From assembly GCF_025143825.1 (NCBI RefSeq), contig NZ_CP083560.1, positions 3,720,001-3,784,000 on the forward strand: DNA of 64,000 nt, in the 5' to 3' direction. Positions 8,714-17,803 of this stretch are shown piece after piece. How positions within the stretch are numbered: the stretch's first letter is position 1; each line of letters begins with the position of its first letter. This stretch comes from Sulfitobacter sp. S223. Lineage in GTDB: Bacteria; Pseudomonadota; Alphaproteobacteria; Rhodobacterales; Rhodobacteraceae. Both the position numbers and the translations under genes were made by a program. The notes beneath the pieces were generated by a model. The model was not told where the DNA came from. It saw only the letters and a list, made by a program, of their open reading frames with translations, and searched no databases.

Positions 8714-10015
8714 ATGACAATTTCATCTTCCTTGAACGCAGGTGTGGCGGGGCTTCAAGCCAACGCCACACGGCTGGCAAGCATTTCAGACAACATCGCG
8801 AATTCCTCCACGTTTGGGTATAAACGCGTCCAGACTGATTTTGAATCCATGGTGATCTCGAAAAACGGCGGCAATTATTCAGCTGGCGGCGTGCGGGCGA
8901 ACACCAATCGCCAGATTGATCTGGGCGGATCGCTGGTCGCCACATCGAATGCTACCGATCTAGCCGTGCGCGGGCGGGGGATGCTGCCAGTCGCCAAAGT
9001 CACAGACCTGAATGTTGGCAATGGTGATACGAACATGCTCCTCACAAGCACCGGTTCATTCACTACTGATGCAGAAGGTTACCTAACAACGTCATCCGGC
9101 CTTGTCCTCTTGGGCTGGCCTGCACAGCCTGACGGTTCCATTCCGACCTTTTCACGCGATACGGATGAAGGACTGGAACCGATCCAGATCAACGTTAACC
9201 AGCTTACCGGTGAACCGACCACCCGCATGACGCTGGGGGTCAATCTGCCGGCGACCGCAACAGTTGCCGGTAGTGCAGTAGAAGCGCAGCAACTCGCTGT
9301 TGAGTATTATGGCAACCTCGGCACCTCGGAGAGCGTGAACGTGACCTTCACGCCGACAGTGCCCGCAACCGGGGCTTCGAATGAATGGACAATGACATTA
9401 ACCGATTCAGTCAATCCAGGCGTGACCATCGGCGAATATGTTTTGACCTTTGAAGATAATCGCACGGCAGGCGGCACACTGGCCTCAGTATCCACCATCT
9501 CAGGCGGTGCCTATGATACTGCATCCGGCAAGCTGATCGTTGATGTTGATGGCGGGCCTATCGAGATCGATATCGGTGTGGTCGGGCAAAGCGACGCACT
9601 TACACAATTGTCAGATACATTCGCGCCAGTCTCCATCACCAAAGACGGCTCTCCTGTGGGTAATATGACAAGCGTGAATGTCGACGGTAATGGCTACGTT
9701 CATGCGACTTTCGATACAGGCGTAACACGGACGATCTATCAGGTTCCTCTGGTTGACTTGCCAAACCCTAACGGCATGGTCGCTCTTGATTCACAGACTT
9801 ATCAGCCGTCAGTCGATAGCGGATCGTTCTTTCTATGGGATGCCAGTGACGGACCCACAGGTGATATCGTCGCTTTTGCCCGCGAGGAATCAACAACCGA
9901 TGTCGCGAATGAACTGACATCAATGATCCAGACCCAGCGGGCCTATTCATCCAATGCAAAAGTCATCCAGACTGTTGATGAAATGTTGCAGGAAACCACC
10001 AACATCAAGCGCTGA
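8714..10015 (+). CDS. flgE: Flagellar hook protein FlgE
   Basis: FlgE polymerises into the hook. The N terminus has the rod/hook signature SLNAGVAGLQANATRLASISDNIANSS (split here by function: heptad-rich helix, then the SDNIANSSTFGYKR motif). The C terminus has the matching helix SMIQTQRAYSSNAKVIQT. The variable middle domain is rich in Thr and Gly. The frame is open 35 codons further upstream, but that stretch contains the hairpin and lacks family features. The ATG at 8714 is therefore used, giving 433 residues. It heads the flgE-flgK-flgL-flgI run. Confidence 0.93.
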   Translation: MTISSSLNAGVAGLQANATRLASISDNIANSSTFGYKRVQTDFESMVISKNGGNYSAGGVRANTNRQIDLGGSLVATSNATDLAVRGRGMLPVAKVTDLNVGNGDTNMLLTSTGSFTTDAEGYLTTSSGLVLLGWPAQPDGSIPTFSRDTDEGLEPIQINVNQLTGEPTTRMTLGVNLPATATVAGSAVEAQQLAVEYYGNLGTSESVNVTFTPTVPATGASNEWTMTLTDSVNPGVTIGEYVLTFEDNRTAGGTLASVSTISGGAYDTASGKLIVDVDGGPIEIDIGVVGQSDALTQLSDTFAPVSITKDGSPVGNMTSVNVDGNGYVHATFDTGVTRTIYQVPLVDLPNPNGMVALDSQTYQPSVDSGSFFLWDASDGPTGDIVAFAREESTTDVANELTSMIQTQRAYSSNAKVIQTVDEMLQETTNIKR

Positions 10016-10027
10016 TAAGACCACACG

Positions 10028-10052
10028 GGGGAGGAGCATGGCGCACCTCCCC
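10028..10052 (+). other. GC-rich hairpin between flgE and flgK
   Basis: A seven-base inverted repeat (GGGGAGG and CCTCCCC, 11-base loop) fills the short gap after flgE. No T-run follows, so full termination is unlikely. It could act as a processing or stability element between hook protein, needed in about a hundred copies, and the junction proteins, needed in about ten. Confidence 0.4.
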
Positions 10053-10073
10053 ACCTGATCCAAGGGGTACATT

Positions 10074-11516
10074 ATGTCGATAACCGGAGCCATGAACGCA
10101 GCCATGTCAGGCCTGCGCGCCGCCGCGCGGGGGACAGAGCTTGTTTCAAACAATATCTCGAACGCGCTGACAGAAAGCTATGGTCGCCGGGAGCTGGCTC
10201 TGTCTTCTATGAACTACGGCGCGAATGGCGGTGTGAGGATTGACGGGACCACACGACACGTTAACGAAGGCGTTCTGGCCGACCGCCGGTTCGCGGACGC
10301 CGCACATCAGAACATACAAACGGCAGTCAATTTCTTTCAAACATTGGAAAATGTGACGGGAGTTGCGGGCGATTCAGAAGGTCTGAGCGGGCGCCTTGCC
10401 GCCTTTGAGCAAAGCCTGATCACTGCGACAAGCAGGCCTGATGCGCCAGAACGTTTGACGGATACCGTGATTGATGCCAAGCGCCTGATCGAAGGGCTGG
10501 TGCGCGCGTCAAACGACGTGCAGGATATGCGCACGCGCGCGGACGGGCAAATTGCCAAAGAGGTTGATACGCTCAACACGGCTTTGCAGCAGGTCGAACA
10601 GCTGAATAAACAAATCATAACTGCGCAGGCTCGCGGCGGAAGCACCCCGGGCTTGCTCGACCAACGACAAGCGGTGCTGGACACGATTGGTGCGATTGTC
10701 CCTATCAATGTTGTCCCACGCGATAACAATTCCGTTGCGATTTACACCGACGGGGGCGCGGTCTTGTTGGACATCAGCGCAGCAACCGTCGGCTTTCAAA
10801 GACAGAACACCGTGACCGCATATCAAACCATAGATAATGGCACTTTATCAGGGCTGACTCTCAATGGTCAGGACTTGCGCATGAGCGCGCTCGCCGGAGG
10901 TAGCTTGGGCGGTCAATTTACTGTTCGGGATACATATGGCGTGCAGGCCCAAACCCAGCTAGATGCGATCGCCCGCGACTTGGTTGAGCGGTTTGCCGAT
11001 CCAGCACTTGATGCAACCCGCGGCACAGGCGATCCGGGGCTGTTCACAGATGCGGGCGGCGCTTTTTCCCTTATCGACGAAGTCGGTTTGAGCGCGAGGT
11101 TATCCCTAAATGCAGCTGTTGATCCTGCCGCAGGTGGTGAGGTCTGGCGCCTACGTGACGGGTTGGCCGCAACTACTCCCGGCCCAGCAGGGGACGCCGC
11201 ATTACTCAATGACATGCGCGATGCTTTAGATGCGCAGCGCGCACCCGCTTCGGGTGGATTCAGCACCGGCAACCAAAGCATGTCGGATTTGTTTTCTTCT
11301 TTCTCTGGCGTGCTTTCCTCGACCCGTGCGGGCGCGGAAAGGGACTTAACATTTAGCGCTGCACGATTGACTGAATGGACTGACCTACAGCTGTCTCAGG
11401 GTGTTGATACTGATCAGGAACTTCAGAACCTGCTTATTCTTGAGCAGGCCTATGCTGCCAATGCACGTGTTATTCAGGCAGCAGATGATATGATTGAAAC
11501 ACTGACGAGGTTGTGA
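10074..11516 (+). CDS. flgK: Flagellar hook-filament junction protein FlgK
   Basis: FlgK is the first junction protein between hook and filament. The start MSITGAMNAAMSGLRAAAR and the following ELVSNNISNALTESYGRRE are the axial-protein N-terminal signature. The C-terminal helix LLILEQAYAANARVIQAADD closes the D0/D1 coiled coil. At 480 residues it is of usual length for alphaproteobacteria. The central region (about 170-400) is the variable outer domain. The next gene's start overlaps or closely follows its stop, suggesting coupled translation with flgL. Confidence 0.93.
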   Translation: MSITGAMNAAMSGLRAAARGTELVSNNISNALTESYGRRELALSSMNYGANGGVRIDGTTRHVNEGVLADRRFADAAHQNIQTAVNFFQTLENVTGVAGDSEGLSGRLAAFEQSLITATSRPDAPERLTDTVIDAKRLIEGLVRASNDVQDMRTRADGQIAKEVDTLNTALQQVEQLNKQIITAQARGGSTPGLLDQRQAVLDTIGAIVPINVVPRDNNSVAIYTDGGAVLLDISAATVGFQRQNTVTAYQTIDNGTLSGLTLNGQDLRMSALAGGSLGGQFTVRDTYGVQAQTQLDAIARDLVERFADPALDATRGTGDPGLFTDAGGAFSLIDEVGLSARLSLNAAVDPAAGGEVWRLRDGLAATTPGPAGDAALLNDMRDALDAQRAPASGGFSTGNQSMSDLFSSFSGVLSSTRAGAERDLTFSAARLTEWTDLQLSQGVDTDQELQNLLILEQAYAANARVIQAADDMIETLTRL

Positions 11517-11518
11517 CT

Positions 11519-12523
11519 ATGAACATCGGCTCACGGGGCGACATGGCCCACTCCTATGCAATGCAATCCCGAAATGCGGCACTCAAACAAGACATGCAGC
11601 GCCTCACTCTTGAAATCTCAACAGGTCAGGTGGCAGACATTCGTACAGCTCTGGCTGGTAATGTTGCGTATTTGAACGACTTAGATCGCAGCCTCACCAA
11701 ATTGACCGGCTATGAACTGGCTGGATCAGAAGCACAGCAATTTGCCGATGGCGTTCAATCCGCATTGAGCCGAATTAGTGATTTAAACACGACCTTCCGT
11801 GATACTTTAATAGGTGCGACCAATACCGCGTTAGGAGTAAACACAGAAAGTGTTCAGAATACCGCAAGGGATTTTCTTGGTCAGACCGTGAGTACACTGA
11901 ATACCCAAGTTTCCGGCCGGACCCTTTTTGCCGGCACTGCAACTGACGTACACCCGATTGCCTCAACTGAAGATCTCCTTGCGGGGCTAAGCGCCGCAGT
12001 TGCAGGTGCGGGTAGTGTCGATGATATCCTCACTGCAGCACAAGCTTGGTTTGATGATCCGGCAGGGTTTGGAACTGATGTTTACTTTGGTTCGGACACA
12101 CCCCTCGCGCCGGTCGCACTGTCCGATACGGACGCTGTCGAATTTGAGCTTCGGGCAAACGACCCTCTTTTTCGAGACACGCTTCGCAATCTAGCGCTGA
12201 TATCAATCGCAGACGACCCAGCCTTGGCCCTCAGCAATACGCAAAAGAGTGAACTGCTGCAAAAGACGATGATAACTGTCTTCACTAACGTCGACGACAT
12301 TACGCAATTACGTGGCTCAATCGGAACTTCCGAAGCCCACATCGAGGCTGTCAGTGTACGAAATAGCAGTGAACGCAGCGCGCTCGAAATGGCGCGTAAC
12401 AATCTGTTGTCCGTAGATCCGTTTGAAGCCGCCACAGAACTGGAGCAAGTCCAATTTCAACTACAAAGTCTTTACGCGATTACCGCACGCTCATCCCAGC
12501 TTTCACTGGTAAATTACCTATGA
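11519..12523 (+). CDS. flgL: Flagellar hook-filament junction protein FlgL
   Basis: FlgL is the second junction protein and a flagellin homologue. The N-terminal helix has MQRLTLEISTGQVADIRTAL, and the C terminus has the flagellin-like pattern ELEQVQFQLQSLYAITARS. An ATG at 11519 sits eight bases after a GAGG ribosome-binding site. An in-frame GTG two codons earlier overlaps the flgK stop but has poor spacing. The product is 334 residues. The gene overlaps flgI as ATGA, so flgK, flgL and flgI form one transcription unit. Confidence 0.88.
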   Translation: MNIGSRGDMAHSYAMQSRNAALKQDMQRLTLEISTGQVADIRTALAGNVAYLNDLDRSLTKLTGYELAGSEAQQFADGVQSALSRISDLNTTFRDTLIGATNTALGVNTESVQNTARDFLGQTVSTLNTQVSGRTLFAGTATDVHPIASTEDLLAGLSAAVAGAGSVDDILTAAQAWFDDPAGFGTDVYFGSDTPLAPVALSDTDAVEFELRANDPLFRDTLRNLALISIADDPALALSNTQKSELLQKTMITVFTNVDDITQLRGSIGTSEAHIEAVSVRNSSERSALEMARNNLLSVDPFEAATELEQVQFQLQSLYAITARSSQLSLVNYL

Positions 12524-13632
12524 AGGGTTTGATGTGTTTTTCAGTTTGTTTGACTCTGCTACTGGGGCTTTTCGGGTCGGCTAATGCAGCCCCTGTCAGA
12601 ATAAAAGATCTTGTTGATTTTGACGGTGTACGAGGCAATGATTTGGTGGGCTATGGGCTTGTCGTCGGCCTTGATGGATCTGGCGACGGGCTACGAAATG
12701 CACCGTTCACCGAAGATATTATGACAAATATTCTCGAACGTCTCGGCGTGAACGTAACAGGTGAGCAGTTTCGCCCAAAAAATGTTGCAGCCGTATTAGT
12801 CACCGCAACACTGCCCCCCTTTGCGCGGGCGGGGGGCCAGATTGACGTAACCGTCTCAGCTATCGGCGATGCTAAAAGCCTTCTCGGCGGGACGCTTATT
12901 ATGACACCAATGAACGCGGCCGACGGTGAAATATATGCTGTCGCCCAAGGGACCATTATTGCTGGTGGGGCCACCGCAGAAGGAGACGGCGGGCAGGTCA
13001 CGCAAGGCGTACCAACTTCGGGCACGATCCCTTCCGGCGCGCGAGTAGAGCGGGAAATCGAATTTCAGCTTAGCTCTCTTAGCGATTTGCGCCTGGCCTT
13101 GAGAGAAGCGGACTTCACAACTGCCGGACGAATTGAGCAGGCAATAAATCGCGATTTTGGGCGCGGAGTGGCACTGATGCTGGATAGCGGCACCGTTATT
13201 CTAGATGTACCAGCGACCCGAATGCGTTCAGTTGCTCATGCACTCGGTAGGATCGAGAATATCGAGGTCCAGCCCGAACGGAAAGCTCGTGTTGTTGTGG
13301 ATCAAAGATCTGGCACGATCGTTATGGGCGAAGACGTGCAAATTTCTCGTGTCGCCGTCAGTCAGGGGAATTTGACCTTACGAATTCAGGAAGAGCCGCT
13401 TGTCTCTCAGCCTAACCCCTTTGCTGAAGGTGAAACTGTAGTGGTGCCACGCACCCGCGCTGCAATTGAAGAGGAACCCGGCATCGGTCTTGCAGAAATA
13501 CCAGCTGGGGCGTCATTGTCCGAACTGATTGCTGGCCTGAATGCGCTTGGCGTTTCACCCCGCGATATGATTGACATACTCAAAAGCATTAAGGCAGCAG
13601 GCGCTCTTCATGCTGAATTTGTCGTCAGGTAA
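12520..13632 (+). CDS. flgI: Flagellar P-ring protein FlgI
   Basis: FlgI forms the periplasmic P ring around the rod. A cleavable signal peptide (about 23 residues, ending GSANA) precedes the highly conserved VRIKDLVDFDGVRGNDLVGY block and GLVVGLDGSGDG. The C-terminal end, with GVSPRDMIDILKSIKAAGAL and HAEFVV, is also typical. At 370 residues it is full length. Its assembly chaperone FlgA and partner FlgH are encoded 15 kb away in a minus-strand operon of the same cluster. Confidence 0.96.
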   Translation: MKGLMCFSVCLTLLLGLFGSANAAPVRIKDLVDFDGVRGNDLVGYGLVVGLDGSGDGLRNAPFTEDIMTNILERLGVNVTGEQFRPKNVAAVLVTATLPPFARAGGQIDVTVSAIGDAKSLLGGTLIMTPMNAADGEIYAVAQGTIIAGGATAEGDGGQVTQGVPTSGTIPSGARVEREIEFQLSSLSDLRLALREADFTTAGRIEQAINRDFGRGVALMLDSGTVILDVPATRMRSVAHALGRIENIEVQPERKARVVVDQRSGTIVMGEDVQISRVAVSQGNLTLRIQEEPLVSQPNPFAEGETVVVPRTRAAIEEEPGIGLAEIPAGASLSELIAGLNALGVSPRDMIDILKSIKAAGALHAEFVVR

Positions 13633-13639
13633 TGACGCT

Positions 13640-14314
13640 TCAGAAAAGCTTGATCTCTTTGTGAAGGAGAGAGGTCGCACCCGGCCATACGCCACATTGC
13701 GTTAGCAACAGCGCACACAACCCAGCCTGAGTCAGCTGCGCTGCAACAAGGGTCTGGGCAATTACAACACCATCGCGCATGTCGGACGTTGCAACCGTAA
13801 TCAGAAACAAAAGTGATGTAAGCCCGAGGAGCGAATCAGAAAATGCTCCCCGTTCTACCGCGTGCATCAAGAGACTTGTCGCGCCAAACAACACTGGCGC
13901 AGACTGACCGATTACCAGCCAAGTCAATATCGCACTGAATGGCGTCGCCTGAATGCCCAAAATAATCGCACAGCTCGGTGCGCCAACAATTACGAATACC
14001 CCCGTGGCGCCACAAACCAGAAGATAGCAAATATTCACACGTGCGGCTGCCGACTGAAATCGGCTTTTATCTCGAATTTGAGCAAGATTTGAAAGCTCGC
14101 GCGCCACTCTGGCGTCAAATAAAATGAGTATCAGCGGAATACTTAACGACGCAAAGCGCGCAGCCAGATAAATCCAGAGCACTTCTGGATCGAGAACCCA
14201 AGGCAAAATAAGCAAATCAACGAACCGGGTTACAAACCGAAACACCCCGCCCCATTCGCCACCGCGCACGCGCGGCTGTCTTTGCAATAACAGCCTTAAT
14301 CGCTGACCCATCAA
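13640..14314 (-). CDS. Short membrane protein resembling the C-terminal half of a polysaccharide flippase
   Basis: This 224-residue protein has about six hydrophobic segments. The order of a short loop (FDARVARELSNLAQ) between segments and the alternating membrane hairpins recalls the second half of MOP/Wzx-type flippases, which normally have about 420 residues and 12-14 segments. No first half is present upstream. It sits between flgI (convergent) and fliP, downstream of the fliP operon on the same strand. It could be a genuine small flagellar-cluster membrane protein or a truncated flippase remnant. The family call is tentative. Confidence 0.55.
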   Translation of the reverse strand: MMGQRLRLLLQRQPRVRGGEWGGVFRFVTRFVDLLILPWVLDPEVLWIYLAARFASLSIPLILILFDARVARELSNLAQIRDKSRFQSAAARVNICYLLVCGATGVFVIVGAPSCAIILGIQATPFSAILTWLVIGQSAPVLFGATSLLMHAVERGAFSDSLLGLTSLLFLITVATSDMRDGVVIAQTLVAAQLTQAGLCALLLTQCGVWPGATSLLHKEIKLF

Positions 14315-14337
14315 CCCACTCCATGTTATATGCCACC

Positions 14338-14355
14338 CCTGACATTAGGGTCAGG
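14338..14355 (-). other. Nested hairpins downstream of fliP
   Basis: The gap after fliP holds a small hairpin (CCTGAC/GTCAGG, six-base loop). It lies inside a wider inverted repeat, CCACTCC at 14316-14322 with GGAGTGG at 14367-14373. No T-run is present on the minus strand. It may reduce read-through from the fliP operon into the flippase-like gene. Apart from this, the 120-base gap shows nothing recognisable. Confidence 0.35.
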
Positions 14356-14436
14356 AATAAGACAAGGGAGTGGCCAGAACCTTAACTGGAGAGAGTAGAG
14401 TAGAACGCATTTAGTTCTTGTTCTTGCCGCAACTTT

Positions 14437-15174
14437 CTAAAAATAGCTGCGCACCAAGCTGCCCGCGATAAGCGCCCAGCCGTCTGCCACTACAAAAAAG
14501 GCTAGCTTGAAGGGCAGCGACACCACAGCGGGTGGAACCATCATCATCCCCATGGACATCAGGATCGCTGCGACCACCAAATCAATAATAAGGAACGGGA
14601 GATAGATCAGAAAACCGATCTGGAACGCTCGCGATATCTCGGACAGCATAAAACTGGGCACCAGAACCGAGAGGGGAGCGTCCGGTGTTGGCTGTGCGGC
14701 GATTGTGTCCGGTCGCAACTCTGCCATGGCAAAAAAAGTTTCGGGGTTCAGCCGCGCTGCCATGAAATTGCGAAAAGGCTCCAAAGTCAGAGAAAATGCC
14801 TGCTCCACTCCTATTTCTTCACGTGTAAGAGGGCCGATGCCGTTCGTCCACGCGGCGGTGAATACCGGCTCCATAATGAAATAGGTCAAAAAAAGTGCCA
14901 AGCTGACAATAAGCATATTGGGAGGCGATTGTTGCAGTCCAATGGCTTGTCTCAGGATCGATAAAACCGTCACTAAAAATGGAAAGCACGTCACCATTAT
15001 GGCCAGTCCCGGTGCGAGACTAAGCACCGTAATTAGAACGAACAACTGTATCGTCCGCGCTGAGATAGAGCCGTCATCTCCTAGCGGAATTGACAACTCC
15101 TGGGCCTCTGCCACTTGAGGCAAAAACAGAAAGATAACGATCCAAATCCAAACTGGCATTAGTCTCAGCATCAA
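14437..15174 (-). CDS. fliP: Flagellar export apparatus protein FliP
   Basis: FliP is a core membrane component of the type III export gate. A signal-like N terminus (about 24 residues ending AEA) is followed by four membrane segments. The family block LRQAIGLQQSPPNMLIVSLAL and the C-terminal MSMGMMMVPPAVVSLPFKL are conserved. The length of 245 residues is normal. It overlaps fliN upstream and is the last gene of the fliF-fliH-fliN-fliP operon. fliO, often adjacent, is not present here. Confidence 0.95.
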   Translation of the reverse strand: MMLRLMPVWIWIVIFLFLPQVAEAQELSIPLGDDGSISARTIQLFVLITVLSLAPGLAIMVTCFPFLVTVLSILRQAIGLQQSPPNMLIVSLALFLTYFIMEPVFTAAWTNGIGPLTREEIGVEQAFSLTLEPFRNFMAARLNPETFFAMAELRPDTIAAQPTPDAPLSVLVPSFMLSEISRAFQIGFLIYLPFLIIDLVVAAILMSMGMMMVPPAVVSLPFKLAFFVVADGWALIAGSLVRSYF

Positions 15175-15455
15175 AGACCCTGCTGCATATCAACCACTTC
15201 GGTCAGCCGAACGATAAGTTGCCCTGCACCATCGCCCTCCGCCTCTTCCAAATTGCCACGCGCAATCAATTTATCGCCGACGTACAACTCAACCGGATCA
15301 TCCACACGCCGGTCTAGGGTCAGCACAGCGTTCTCGCCCAACATGACCAAGTCCCTTAACAACGGACGTGCTTTTCCAACGCAAACAGTGATTTCGATTG
15401 GGACAGAAGTGAACGGATTTGAGGTATCAGTGGCAAGCGTTGTCTGGTCAGGCAT
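15171..15455 (-). CDS. fliN: Flagellar motor switch protein FliN
   Basis: FliN forms the bottom of the C ring and binds FliH to dock the export ATPase. The 94-residue protein is essentially one SpoA domain. The blocks are VPIEITVCVGKARPLLRDLVML, then LDRRVDDPVELYVGDKLIARG, then VRLTEVVDM. It is at the short end for FliN, with hardly any N-terminal extension. It overlaps fliH and fliP. fliM and fliG, its usual partners in the switch, are not in the window. Confidence 0.92.
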   Translation of the reverse strand: MPDQTTLATDTSNPFTSVPIEITVCVGKARPLLRDLVMLGENAVLTLDRRVDDPVELYVGDKLIARGNLEEAEGDGAGQLIVRLTEVVDMQQGL

Positions 15456-16053
15456 CAGGGCACTCCGATTGTGTATGGAAATTAAAAGCGGTCATGGCTG
15501 TCGTGATTTCCTGACACACCGCATCAAGATTGATCTCACGCTCCTGTGTTTCAAGGGCGACAAAAAGTTGATGACTGCTAAAGGTAGGATCGGAACTCAA
15601 AGAGATTGGAATGCTTAACTCAACGTCTTCTAGCAGCTCTTCAATCATCGGTAGGCTGACCTCTGACACCTTGAGAAGGATCTGCGCCTTCGTCTGATTT
15701 GCCGCTAGTTGAAGCAATTCTTCAATCACATGACCACGCAAAGCAGCGCTGATCGTTTTGGGAAGCAGAGTGGTCATCACTTGTTCAAACAGAGGCTTCA
15801 ATCCTCGGTTCAACCTGGTCAGCGCTTCCTGATAGGTAAAAGAAAGATCGTGCAAGTTGTGGACAAATTCTGCTTCGATATTTCTATTTTCATTGGAATG
15901 GTTTTTGTCAGCATCACTCCAGCCGGCCTGATACCCTTCCTCGAAAGCCTTGAGCTTTTGATCTTCTATATGTTCGGGTGAGACAGAATCTGTAAGCTCT
16001 CCTTCTAGGCCCAATGGGCTGAAATCAGCGTAGCGATGCGCAATCGAAGTCAT
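15448..16053 (-). CDS. fliH: FliH-like flagellar assembly protein (regulator of the export ATPase)
   Basis: FliH dimers bind the export ATPase FliI and link it to FliN. The 201-residue product has the FliH signature FEEGYQAGWSDADK in the N-terminal third, a Glu/Gln-rich helical middle, and a C-terminal alpha/beta region (residues about 115-190). Sequence conservation is low, as usual for FliH, so the call rests on the signature and position. The gene overlaps both fliF and fliN. Confidence 0.85.
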   Translation of the reverse strand: MTSIAHRYADFSPLGLEGELTDSVSPEHIEDQKLKAFEEGYQAGWSDADKNHSNENRNIEAEFVHNLHDLSFTYQEALTRLNRGLKPLFEQVMTTLLPKTISAALRGHVIEELLQLAANQTKAQILLKVSEVSLPMIEELLEDVELSIPISLSSDPTFSSHQLFVALETQEREINLDAVCQEITTAMTAFNFHTQSECPDA

Positions 16054-17723
16054 ACTTTTTCCTCCTTATCCTCAAGCCATCCGCGCAAAATTTCGACAGT
16101 CTCCTCCTGACGCTCCCCAATCATATTGCGTAGACGTTCAACGGGATCTTCGGGGGGCAAACGCTCAAGGTCGCTATTCTGCATCGCTATTACGTCGCCC
16201 GAACCAGCGGTCATCTGGGCGTTTCCGATGTCTTCGGCATCAATCATCGCCGGAAGACTGCTAAGCTCAGCAATAGCACCGCCCTCGCTGGTAGAATTCT
16301 CCAGATATTGAGACCCAATCATTGCAGGGACTTCGGCGGGCTGCTTGGTCAGAACAGGCCGGATTACGAAAAGGCCTAAGATCAACGTAACGACCGCAAG
16401 GACTAACATCTGGATCGCTGACAGGAGATCGAGATCAAACTGATCCACTAGCGACACGCTGGCAGCCGTGCCCGAAGGCGCCACGCTTTGCAGCGCCATG
16501 GATTTAAGTGTGATGATATCCCCGCGCTCTGCGTCAAAGCCAACAGCAGATGAGACAAGTTCGCGCAATGCGTCCATTTCAGCCGGATCCCGCGGTTGCG
16601 AGACAGGCTCACCAACATCATTCAAAACAGTGGTCTCATTCACCAATACAGCAACAGATAGCCGTTTCACTGCACCGGGCACACGGATGATCTCCCGCTC
16701 GGTCTCGGACACTTCATAGTTAATACGTTCTCGCGTTTCGCTGTTTTGCGAAGAAGACTTGTCGCCGCCCGCGCCGCCCTTCTGATCTGGTAGATTGCTT
16801 GCAACGGTCACATTACCGCCACCAGTACCCTCGGCGGTATTTGTGCGCTCTTCGGTATCGCTGCTAATAGCAACCCGTCCATCGGGATCGAAACTACGCT
16901 CGCGAATCGCCTCGCTCTCTGTGACGGTATCGACGCTAACTTCAACGACTGCATTGCCGAAACCAACCCGCGCTTCGAGCAACCGCTGTACCCGATCACG
17001 AAGAACCTGAGCTTTATCATCACCTCCGACAGAGGGGGCCGATTCTTCGGTCGCACCTATGAGAGACCCATTCGCATCAATCACCGCCACGTCTTCAGGG
17101 GCGAGCCCGGCAACAGCGGATGCGACCAAAAAGCGAACAGCTTTTCCCTGGGCTGGGGAAATGGTTCCGCCATTCGGGGTCAAAGATACAGACGCTTTTG
17201 GCGTAATCCCTCGCTGAAACGGGTTTGATCCCGTACTTGCGATATGCACACGCGCCATAGATATTGCCGGGTTTGCTACGATCGTTCGGGCCAGTTCACC
17301 TTCCTTCGCGCGCCAATAGGCAGCATCGAACATCTGGCTTGTTGTGCCGAAACCGGTCAACTGATCAAGCAATTCATACCCGCGGTTCCCGTTCGCAGGG
17401 AGACCTTCACTGGCCAAAGTAAGGCGCAATTCATCGCGTGCCTTACTGTCCACAAATATTGATCCACCGCGCACTTCAAAAACCACACCGCGTTGCTCCA
17501 GTGAACGGACAACGTCCCCTGCTGCGCTGCTTTCAAGCCCTGCATACAGGAGAGTCATACTAGGGGCCGTGGTCATGCGCGCCATTGCGAGAATCGCAAA
17601 GAACATCGCACTGGTCGCCGCGATTACAATAAGTTGCCGCTTGATCCCAAGCTTCATCCAGACATTCAGGTACTGCTGCACAATCGCCTCCGTCGCACCG
17701 AACGTTCTGTCCGGCTTCTCCAA
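16050..17723 (-). CDS. fliF: Flagellar MS-ring protein FliF
   Basis: FliF builds the MS ring in the inner membrane. Two membrane segments (about residues 29-48 and 438-460) flank a large periplasmic region containing the YscJ-like ring-building motifs and SVTLTPNGGTISPAQ-like segments (here SVSLTPNGG). The C-terminal tail, DPVERLRNMIGERQEETVEILRGW, is the FliG-binding end. It is intact although no fliG is visible in the window. The gene is first of its operon and diverges from fliL across 80 bases. Confidence 0.96.
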   Translation of the reverse strand: MEKPDRTFGATEAIVQQYLNVWMKLGIKRQLIVIAATSAMFFAILAMARMTTAPSMTLLYAGLESSAAGDVVRSLEQRGVVFEVRGGSIFVDSKARDELRLTLASEGLPANGNRGYELLDQLTGFGTTSQMFDAAYWRAKEGELARTIVANPAISMARVHIASTGSNPFQRGITPKASVSLTPNGGTISPAQGKAVRFLVASAVAGLAPEDVAVIDANGSLIGATEESAPSVGGDDKAQVLRDRVQRLLEARVGFGNAVVEVSVDTVTESEAIRERSFDPDGRVAISSDTEERTNTAEGTGGGNVTVASNLPDQKGGAGGDKSSSQNSETRERINYEVSETEREIIRVPGAVKRLSVAVLVNETTVLNDVGEPVSQPRDPAEMDALRELVSSAVGFDAERGDIITLKSMALQSVAPSGTAASVSLVDQFDLDLLSAIQMLVLAVVTLILGLFVIRPVLTKQPAEVPAMIGSQYLENSTSEGGAIAELSSLPAMIDAEDIGNAQMTAGSGDVIAMQNSDLERLPPEDPVERLRNMIGERQEETVEILRGWLEDKEEKV

Positions 17724-17742
17724 CAGAAATGACCGATTGGGC

Positions 17743-17757
17743 TTAACAACCCGTTAG
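17743..17757. promoter_or_regulatory. CtrA-box-like site between fliF and fliL
   Basis: The sequence TTAA-CAACCCG-TTAG matches the alphaproteobacterial CtrA consensus TTAA-N7-TTAA at seven of eight positions. It lies in the middle of the only divergent gap between the fliF operon and the fliL-motA block, where a shared activator would be expected. CtrA controls motility genes in Rhodobacterales. The assignment is by pattern only. Confidence 0.45.
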
Positions 17758-17803
17758 TGCAATCGCGGCTATACCATTTTGCATAGCAGAGGTTGGAGAC
17801 ACC

